Origin: Eleginops maclovinus
Lineage: Eukaryota > Chordata > Actinopteri > Perciformes > Eleginopidae
Direction: 5' to 3'
NCBI RefSeq assembly: GCF_036324505.1
Contig: NC_086352.1
Span: forward strand, 20,739,637-20,803,636
DNA: 64,000 nucleotides
The position numbers were made by a program, and so were the translations under genes. Shown in pieces: positions 54,932 through 64,000 of the stretch; positions within the stretch are counted from its first letter, which is position 1; each line of letters begins with the position of its first letter. Under the pieces are notes generated by a model that was not told where the DNA came from, searched no databases, and saw nothing but the letters and a program-made list of their open reading frames with translations.

Positions 54932-57900
54932 TGTTTTTCTATTCATTTGATCACAAAAAACTTTGGAAAGTAAACAACAATAAAAACATTTTAACAGCCA
55001 ACCACTACCATATGTTCGCAGCTATGGTTATCATCAGTCAAAGTCTGTATTTCAGTCAGCAAAAACTTAGCTTACATAACCGAAATCATGACGACAGCAT
55101 AATTTCTTGATTTCTTTCTTGACATATGGAGTTGCGCTGTTCTAAATTCTAAAATCAGATTGAACAGATTTGTATTGCACTTGAAGTTCTACTTTTATAG
55201 AGAGGCTTTTTAATAAATGAAAGTAGCCCTGGCACTGTTTTCACCTTGTGAGTCTGTGTTAGTGCGTCTGTGGACAGATCTTTGTCAACACAATAGCTTT
55301 GCAATGGTGCAAGACGCTGTCACAAGGCTTTTAAGATGTGTGGTTGAGATCAAAATAAAGGGTGTGTTCAGGTTGGCATGGTCCCAATGCAGGCACATTA
55401 TATGCTTAGTATGTATGTTTTATGTTTGTTTGTGTGCTGTATGTATACATTAATACTTGGTTTTAAATGTACCTTCTTCACATTTATTCCCTGTTGTTTT
55501 CTTGCTTTTAAAGCTCTGTAGTATTCGAAGTTCTGAGAATAAACTTTACAGTGATTCTCCAAAAAACATTAAATGTTCTTGTCAAATTTGTATCAAAATA
55601 ATATACTCAATATATTTCATTACATTAGGAAATTCATCCCTTACTGCCATTTCACTGTGTTTTTAGATGATCAGTTAGACTGACATCTGGGATACAGTCC
55701 AAACTGTTTTAATGAATAAACTAAAATATAATTGAATCCAAAAATCAGTGCCTCATGGCCTCTATTTAGTCCCTTACCATTAATTATATTTTTCCTTATC
55801 CTTTAGAAAATAAAATTCACATTTCATAATGAAAAAAATCAGCTGACAGACGACCTATTCCTTAGTTTTTATTTTCTTTAATGAAGTACAAGTATTGTGA
55901 AGAGGAAAACCGTTGTGTTTACAGAACACATTCTCTTTTACTTCCTTCATTTTAATGCAAAAGGTGTTTGTGAATTATGACAGGGATGGGCGTGTGTGAG
56001 GGTGTTTGTGTATGAACGTGTTTCTGAGTGTTATAACTGAGAGACGGCAAAGGGAGAGGCAGAAGATGAACATGCTTTATGGCAGTACTAAAATTCTCCA
56101 TGGTCCGTCTGCTAGGAAAGAGCCAAGGGCAGAATGTTTATGACTCCCAAACATTATAAACTACCTCTGTGCATTTACCTCAAGCTGCTGTGTTTGGCCA
56201 GCCATGTCCCTCCGCAGCAGAGCGGGCGAAGGAGTGGCGTGTCTCTTCATGAATACTAACTATACCTCTGTTTCACTATCATTAAATGTATCTTTACTAT
56301 TCCAGCCTCACCTCGGCTGCTGGTAAAGTCAGGAGCACTGAAGTGTGATTTCATGCGGAGAATATCAACTGGTAAACCGTCTACACGGGATGAATGTATA
56401 CATCTTTCCCTTTGCTTCTACAATACAAATTACTACAATGTGTTTCCAATACAAACAGAAACAACAGCCAATGACTCAGTAAGTTTCATGTTTCTGGAGT
56501 GAAAATGCTAAAATAAATAGGTAGGCCTCAAACACATCACATGAAGTCCGGGTAATGTCCAATTTGGGGAGACTTGAAAAACCATTCCGACCTGAAGGTT
56601 GAGGGTCACATGACCAAAAGGGATAGCCTGGCTAGCATTACCACTGCACAGCTATTCTGGAAGTTTACTGCCAGCTGACTACTTTGTGTGAGCTGTTAAA
56701 ATAACTGTGAGTGTGAGGATGTCGTTTATGTTGTTTTCTCCCTGCAAAGGTATTAACTGAAATTTTCCAGGTGAAAACAGACAAAATAAAAAGAAGATTA
56801 ATACCTAGCAGTCACAACCTAACAAATGTGCAACATCATACCATGCCATTACCTATGGTTGGTCAGGAAATATTGAGATACCATATGTTTTCCAAATTCA
56901 CACTATGTAATGTAAAGCCGTGTGTGGCATGGAGAATCAGCTGCAGCTTTTGGTAACAAGCGAAGGACCTTTCTTCATGGTGTGCAGAGTACATCATGCA
57001 CGCCCAAGTCCTGGTGCACACTGCACAGAGGCACTTCATCTGAATCCTAACACCATTTTACACTCAGACTCTGAAAGCTGCTGTCAGGGGATACAAGATT
57101 TATTTGCCTGTAATTGCCTAATTTTGCCTTTCCTGCAGGCTCAGGGGGAGCCACAGCCCACCGATAGACAGCCTAACCTTGCCTACTGAGGAACAGTTCA
57201 AGGATGTAATACTGTCAGCTTCACATATTCCTCACTGGTGATTTATCATCACTGCCACCCTCTCTCCCTCAATCCCTCCCTCCTGCACTACTCCTCACCT
57301 TCTGCTTGAACAAACACTTAGTGAGTTGTTATGGCTCTGCTCATTGAAGGTACACTCCGTGGACTGTTTGCGTTGCAACGCAAAAAGGAGGGGATCTGTT
57401 TATAGAGGTAACTTCAAACTGAGACAAGAGGAGTGATGTGTTGAATGACTGCATCACATCCTGAATGGGTTGTTTGTCAGGATCAATAGTCCAGTCTGAA
57501 CAAGCAAGCAAAAGAAGTGTCTTTGTTATGCTGGGTTGGATTCAGGTCAATGATGAAGGTTCACTGAGTGTTTACTCTTGCAAGGCATCCCAGGTATAGG
57601 AAAGCAAGTGGACACTTCTGAAAACATGACAGCCTTATTCTTTCTCTACCACTTGCTATTTTATTTGTAGAGTTTAAAATAGAACTGATATGTATCCGAT
57701 TTTCAACAAAACAGACAAACACTATAAGACAAAGCTGTTATCCTGCTTAATTTGATAGAGAAGTCCTCTGTCGATGAAATGTATACCTGGGATATTTTCA
57801 AATAACATATTGACCAGACACTAGACTGCCACATGATCACTTAGAGATGATGTATAAGCTGAGGCACATGACGCTTGAAGCCTATAGCCTATTTTCCACA

Positions 57901-60900
57901 GTGCATGTGGCAGCACGCTCAATTTTACTGCTTATCTACAGTCACTTACTGGCTTTCGCCAGGATAAGACTAGGTTTACTCAGTACACCGTTGCAGTCTT
58001 AAAACGTTCTGAGGCTTACGGCTCAAGTGAACAGATATTTGTAATATCCGGTCTATACATTGAATTTTCTTCAAAGCTTCTGAGAAAAGTTTTTTCGATG
58101 AATATCTTCAAAGTCTCAGTGTAAAGTGTGTTTACAAGCACATTTTTGACACTTACTGAAAACATATTTACAAAACAAATGACCTTTTGTTGATTAAGCC
58201 TGACAGGAACTAATTTTCTCTGTTCCATGTATCCCTGTTAGTAAGCATGCACATTACCATTAGACACCCCATAAATTGGATGAAGTAGTGATTTATATTA
58301 TCAATTTATTATACCTAAGTTTGAGTAGTGGAGTTGTGCGCTGTAAGAGAATCCTGTTAAGCACCAGACTTGATGATTTTGGTATTGATTTTGCTTTGTC
58401 CACACACCTACACAGACAATTTTACTTATCTTGCCTGATTAGATGTCTTCTTGAGAACTGTGTAGGTGTGTATGGACTGTGCTTGATTGACAGCTCCCTC
58501 TCAGTCTATGTTTATTTGGTGGAACCTGTGATGGCAGGGTAATTTGAAGCTTTATCATTCTCAGCACACCAACATTTATGACTCAGGCATTTTGGACCGA
58601 CATCAATTAATTTAAATTCAGTTGCCTCAACCAGATGATTTGCTTTTGGACCTGTGGGCCAAAGTTTTCTTTGATGCCAATTCACGTGTCGGGGATGATT
58701 TCAGTGTCCTGGACAAAACAGATACATTTTGGTCAAATATAATCTGTGTTTATTATTAAGTTTGAAAATAATTGATAGGATGTCTATTTAAGATTGATGT
58801 TATCAAGGCATTTTATTTTATTAAAATGTATTCTATGTCAAATATAACAAGTCCTGTTAATAATCTTTTGTATAACACAAACAACTTTCAAAGGACATTC
58901 CCCTGCTTTAGGTTGACATGTACTTTTTTCATAGTCTTAAGTCTATCTTACAGTGCATCTCCGAGGTGTGATTTAATATCAAGCCACACTCTATGATGAA
59001 GAATTAGCTAAAATGCCATTGCACTGCCACACTGCTTGTACTCAATCACCCATCTCCGCCTAGAATATTAATCCCATCCAACAGAGGCTTTGAATAACAC
59101 TTTGCTCTATGAAGCAATGCTTTACATTACCTTTCTTAATACATTTTACTATTATTAATTACTGCTGATGCGGTGAAGGATCATTTTCCAAGTGTTGATG
59201 CGTTTCCTTTATGGGAGGGTCCTGGCTTCCCAAGTTGCCACCTTACTTTGACCTCTCAATTTACCATGACGTTGATAATGGGTTCAATCATCAGTCTGAA
59301 TTGGCTAGGTTAATTTTTTCCTCACATAACTAAATGGGAAGATCATCCTTACAAATTACTACTGATGAATGACCCATTAGAAAAATCAAGCATCTAGGGC
59401 AGTGAACACAGGCGACTCATGTGTGGACGGAGTTGACCTTAAAACATACAAGCATTGTAACTGCATTTTCCTAAAAATAATGTATTTGTTTCTAATTACA
59501 ATGATCATATGTATTTCCCTGGAAGAACTGCTCATTTTAGATACACGTTAATACTTTTTATTTATTAATTTATCTGCAAACTTTATTTATTTTATTTTAC
59601 TTTCTTTTTGCAGGTTAAGCTGACCTTCTGTTAAACAACTCTTTCTACTGACATCTAATTGGAAAAATAATTGACAGGAAGTTTACCAGTTCTACATGGT
59701 CTCTACTTTATTACCCATTTTATCTATCCTTTTAATTAGTGCACCATGACTGATTCCGTTTTTGGAAGATGTGTCACAAAGTTATTTATAATTTATGAAG
59801 TGGTTTACTTTATTAGAAGCATTAGAAGTGAGATGTGAAATCTTCTGATACATTTCTAAATGTGTAGATTAATCTCGTTTTTCAGCTCACACTCCTCCAA
59901 CAGCTCATTTTGTTTTGGACAGTGGCTTGGACAGTGCAGATGAAACGCCTACAGTACTTTTGTATCGTAACTATGGTGATGAGACTCATCAAACCATTTC
60001 CGAAAACCTGCTGCACCCCTTATGTCTCAGCATACTTCATTAGAATAAAAGTCAATTATTTTGTAGGAATAAGCCTTATGCCTTTAAATGTAGCAGTGAG
60101 AGATGTTGCAGTCTGCACTTGTTGCCCTGCCGTCTTCACTGTATTTTTTATACACAGCGTCACTTAATTACAATCATCATCCGTACCTTCTATTTGCTTG
60201 CATAATGCAAATAAACATGTCTATACATTATGTTAAATGCTTGATGAATCCTTAGCACAGACAAACGTCACAGTAAAGTGTTGTTCTTAAGAGAACAAAG
60301 CCAGAAAGGACGTGGCTTTGCATGGATGCTCTGTAACTACTCCTGCTGTGTTCACAGCATTACTGCCAGTGCCACTTTTGTTGAGAGACATTTTGGCTTG
60401 TTTTTCAAACTAAGTGTTGCTTGGTAATATTGGCAGCCACATGGTTTGTTTTTCTGGGCTTGTTTTCAAAATATGCTTGGTCTTTAGAGCCTTGTTTTAG
60501 TTCACCTGCTTAATACACAGAAACAAAACGGCCAGACAATCTTGGATACAACACAAGCTGTCAATCATTACCACCTGCTGCTCGGCTCTGATACCTGCAC
60601 ACCCTTTAGACCTGTCTGCACAGAGCTTGTCTCTTTGTGTTTGTGCAGCAACCTTTGCAGCAATTTCAGGTGGTCCTACAGTATATGTTCCCCATTAAAT
60701 AAACAGTCTCAGAGAGGAAGAAAGACCCTGCCAAAGAAGAAAGTTTAAACGGTGAGCTCATTTTTTATATAACACAGCTGAAATCACATACTCAGCTATA
60801 AAACATTTAAAAAGACAGAAAACATTCTGTAGTCCCTGGCCTGCATACATAACCAATCATGCTTTGTATGTTTCTACTTCTTAGACTATCCAATGTTCCT

Positions 60901-62814
60901 TTCATGTAGTTCATCTATTTCAAATGCATACATGTAAAATACCTCCACACCCTCTGAGCCCCTTCCCCCAGGTCTACAGGTCTACTCTGTGAAGAGGGTC
61001 GCTCTCCCCCTCAAAGCTACAGTGGAGAAGAGAAAGAACAGAAGAGTGTATTGATCTGAGAAACATTGTAGACGTTAAAATTAATTAAACAGAAACAGTG
61101 TAACAACAATAGTACAATGAACATTCAATAAAAACTGAATTCAATTAAAATAAAATTGCTTCATTAAATGGTAATAAAATGGTGATCAAACTAATTCTTA
61201 AAGACAGTTATAATCAGACCAGGGTGCAGCCGTTTAACAAAAGCATCAACATTGATTTCAATTCTTTAACAACTTTTATCCAAATTGGTATAAATCTGAG
61301 TTATTAAAACAGAGTGCCATGCGTCTAGGAAACCCTGGCAAATAATGGTATGCTATGTGATAATAGCTAATTATTGTCCATGTATTTGTAATTTAGGAGA
61401 CAAATAAGAGGTAGGTCTATACAGATATGTTTTGCTTACCTCCATTGGTGCTCCTGCAAAATGTTGAGGCCGCACTATAATTAATGTTCAAGAAATATTT
61501 TGCCTCAAACTACGTTTATTATATAATAAATATTTGCTAAAATGTGTTATAGGAAACATAATACCATTGAATTGAATTGAGGCCCTTTTGAATCATGTTG
61601 ACCAAGTTACTTAGCTGTTATTTATTGTATGCTTGAAAGGTTGATGGTCAAAGATGGTGGGTTACTTATTTAGAGAAAATAATTCATGGCATGTCACCTT
61701 GTTTTTCACTGCACTATCAAAATGTCCGTAACTCACCTCCAGGCTGTCCATATTGATCCTCATTGTGTTCCTCAATACACAGTTACATACCTGGCGTCTT
61801 TTTATCTCTTGGTCTCAAACACATGATCCCAAGAGCCATAAAGGGAAGCATCCTGTTGATCATCTTTGAGCTTAGAGCAGGGCATTGATATTCAGTCAAG
61901 GTCAAGATGCAAGTGTTTTTGATTTTATCCAGAGTGAAGTCACAGATTTGTAATTTTACATCTTAGCTAAAGGCTGTTGAGGTGGCACTGTAGGGCTCCT
62001 TAGTTGAGGTGCTATGTGGCCATTGTCACATCGGTACCACAGGTTATAAATTGGCTATTGTAAGGCTAACCTAAACTCGACTTGGTTTTGAAAAAACAAC
62101 GTGTCTCAGCTCATGCATGCTTTGTTGTCTATCATCTTTGAATTCTTCCTAACTTTCTCAGTATAAACCAATCACAGTTATAGCCATCTATAGTTTATTA
62201 TGAATGTCTAGCTGTTTGTGCCTTCTGTGCGTTCATCTGCTATACAACACCCCCTCCCCCAGTCTTTGTTATAGTTGCTATCAAATGAAATCTTATCTTT
62301 TTGTTCTATTTATTCTGTTCTGTATAATGTAGACATACACATGGAAACCACACGTTTTAGAAACAGAAAACATTTAATTAAGCAATACTTTACATTAAAG
62401 TCATTTTTGTCACTAAAGGTCTCTCTAGATCCACCTTTAGATGTTTAGTCTTCTCCCTATTACAGTCAGTGTCGAATCAAAAATGATAATAGGCTCTTAT
62501 TTCAATGTACCTTTTTAACACAGTGTTGCTTTCACTAAACTAAAACGGTTAGATGTTTAAGCACTCTTACAATCTGTTTCGCATCATTCATGGGTTTCCT
62601 CTCCAAGTTTCTTTAAGCACACACCATCAGGAGTGAACTTCATTGGAACCTAATTAGCTTTAATACTTGTAATCAGACCAGGTAATGTCACCACTGAGTA
62701 AACTAATTTACAGTCAAGTACACATCTGAACAAGCACCAGTGTAATTTCTTTATTCATACATGGGTTTAGACAAGTATTGACCCACCTAGTGTCCTGACT
62801 GAGTGAGTGAAACA

Positions 62815-62848
62815 GTGTGTGTGTGTGTGTGTGTGGGGGGGGGGGGGA
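62815..62848. repeat. (GT)n followed by poly-G
   Basis: A short GT run continues into about a dozen G bases. Confidence 0.95.
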
Positions 62849-63029
62849 CAGTACCAGGAGTTAAGCTTCAAGTGTTTACCTTGACTTTTTTTGTTTAAAT
62901 TAACTGTGTCTGTCACCACAATTGCACATTTCATCACCATATGTGTGGTGTGAGTCCTGACCCCCCCTCAAAGGTGGGATCTAATTTACAGTTGGGTGTA
63001 AATCTTTGTGTGTTATCATGAGTGAACAG

Positions 63030-63368
63030 CAGTGTTGTAGTCAAGTCACTATGCCTCGAGTCCAAGTCCAGGTTCAAGTCTCCAGTGTTCAAGTCCTAGT
63101 CATTACAATGTTTTCCAAATCGAGTCCGAGTCGAGTCCACTACTCATCCAAGTCAAGTCCGAGTCGAGTCCCTATTGATGAAGTCCGGGGGGGGGGGGGG
63201 GGGGGGGGGAGGCATGATAGCAGAGCGAACAGGTAGAGGAGGCGTAGAGCGAGGAGATCATTGTCCACTAGTTAATCGATCGCGGATGGCGTCGTGCTCG
63301 CGGACGGATAAAAAAAAACCAAAAAAACTAAACGGGTCGCGAAATACACTTGGGCAGCCGTTAATATA
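63030..63368. mobile_element. hAT-like AAGTC-rich element, left part
   Basis: It opens cagtgttgtagtcaagtcac and is packed with AAGTC/GAGTC motifs to about 63185, the same subterminal style as the element at 22268. A 23-base G run (63187-63209) follows, then GC-rich sequence with gatcgcgg. It is interrupted at a TA by the Tc1-like transposon, and the right half would lie outside the window. Confidence 0.6.
63187..63209. repeat. Homopolymer G run (23)
   Basis: Twenty-three consecutive G bases inside the AAGTC-rich element. The length may be unreliable for sequencing reasons. Confidence 0.9.
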
Positions 63369-64000
63369 CAGTGGGGCAAAAAAGTATTTAGTCAGCCACC
63401 AATTGTGCAAGTTCTCCCATTTAAAAAGATGAGAGAGGCCTGTAATTTTTATCATAGGTACACTTCAACTATGAGAGACAAAATGAGAAAATAAAATCCA
63501 GAAAATCACATTGTCTGATTTCTAAAGAATTTATTTTCAAATTATTGTGGAAAATAAGTATTTGGTCAATAACAAAAGTTCATCTCAATACTTTGTTATA
63601 TACCCTTTGTTGGCAATGACAGAGGTCAAACGTTTTCTGTAAGTTTTCACAAGGTTTTCACACACTGTTGCTGGTATTTTGGCCCATTCCTCCATGCAGA
63701 TCTCCTCTAAAGCAGTGATGTTTTGGGGCTGTCGCTGGGCAACACGGACTTTCAACTCCCTCCAAAGATTTTCTATGGGGTTGAGATCTGGAGACTGGCT
63801 AGGCCACTCCAGGACCTTGAAATGCTTCTTACGAAGCCACTCCTTCGTTGCCCTGGCGGTGTGTTTGGGATCATTGTCATGCTGAAAGACCCAGCCACGC
63901 TTCATCTTCAGTGCCCTTGCTGATGGAAGGAGGTTTTCACTCAAAATCTCACGATACATGACCCCATTCATTCTTTCCTTTACACGGATCAGTCGTCCTG
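63369..64000 (-). mobile_element. Tc1-like transposon, cut by window end
   Basis: It begins CAGTGGGGCAAAAAAGTATT after a TA (63367-63368), a terminal repeat I recognise from a high-copy teleost Tc1 family. The element continues past the right edge, so the second inverted repeat is not visible. Confidence 0.88.
63585..64000 (-). CDS. Tc1-like transposase, C-terminal part (partial)
   Basis: The frame ends at a stop at 63585 and is open to the window edge apart from the choice of start; an inner ATG at 63971 is not the true start. It contains [13 protein letters not shown] (second catalytic Asp region) and [15 protein letters not shown] (third catalytic residue, Glu, giving DD34E spacing) and ends NKGYITKY. 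These are hallmarks of the Tc1 DDE transposase, which cuts and pastes at TA sites. No stop or frameshift is seen in the visible part, but the N-terminal DNA-binding half is outside the window. Confidence 0.88.
   Translation of the reverse strand, partial: GRLIRVKERMNGVMYREILSENLLPSARALKMKRGWVFQHDNDPKHTARATKEWLRKKHFKVLEWPSQSPDLNPIENLWRELKVRVAQRQPQNITALEEICMEEWAKIPATVCENLVKTYRKRLTSVIANKGYITKY

Larger units (their letters stand above)
52925..63029. other. Long non-coding stretch, no gene seen
   Basis: No exon with splice or protein support over about 10 kb. It holds a G-run at 54919-54931, a GT/G tract at 62815-62848, and a repeat scrap near 54686. Several blocks with dense homeobox-type motifs (e.g. 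53600-53720, 58580-58680, 59040-59330) read like conserved non-coding DNA, but that is an impression only. Confidence 0.45.

Overview
The window reads as nuclear DNA of a bony fish, probably a percomorph teleost. It has AT-rich introns and intergenic DNA, long (CA/TG)n tracts, GT-AG exons of vertebrate genes, and teleost-type transposons (Tc1/mariner, hAT, piggyBac, Ty3/gypsy and an RTE-like LINE). There are no bacterial, phage, CRISPR or organellar features.

Only two host genes are supported, and they converge on each other. (1) 2477-8025, + strand: lims1 (PINCH-1), a five-LIM-domain focal-adhesion adaptor, rebuilt exon by exon with consistent phases. It has two alternative last exons (6735-6867 or 7625-7739). 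(2) 16995-10584, - strand: a five-coding-exon, 738-residue KAP-family P-loop NTPase-like membrane protein related to NKPD1. Its Walker A motif is degenerate, and a decayed Tc1-like transposon lies in one of its introns.

From about 17 kb to the right edge I see no host coding exon. The space holds transposons with readable boundaries: a hAT-type non-autonomous element with 8-bp target duplications (22268-23833) that carries two long microsatellites; a Ty3/gypsy-like LTR retrotransposon (25017-33275, GAGA duplications) with broken gag/pol; a piggyBac element (30191-32481, TTAA duplications) nested in its 3' LTR; a nearly complete RTE-like LINE on the - strand (49580-52913, 11-bp duplications); and, at the right edge, a Tc1-like transposon entering a hAT-like AAGTC-rich repeat (63030-64000). 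Smaller elements lie at 2143-2286, 9722-9934, 21040-21455 and 34201-34536. The rest (33.3-49.6 kb and 52.9-63 kb) is unannotated AT-rich DNA with microsatellites, which could be regulatory DNA of a flanking gene.

I did not find a convincing new biological system. The observations most worth checking are the nested insertion history with diagnostic duplications, ERE-like palindromes repeated inside the piggyBac ends, the lims1 C-terminal exon choice, the degenerate P-loop in the KAP protein, and a hAT-type fragment ending about 190 bp upstream of the lims1 start codon.
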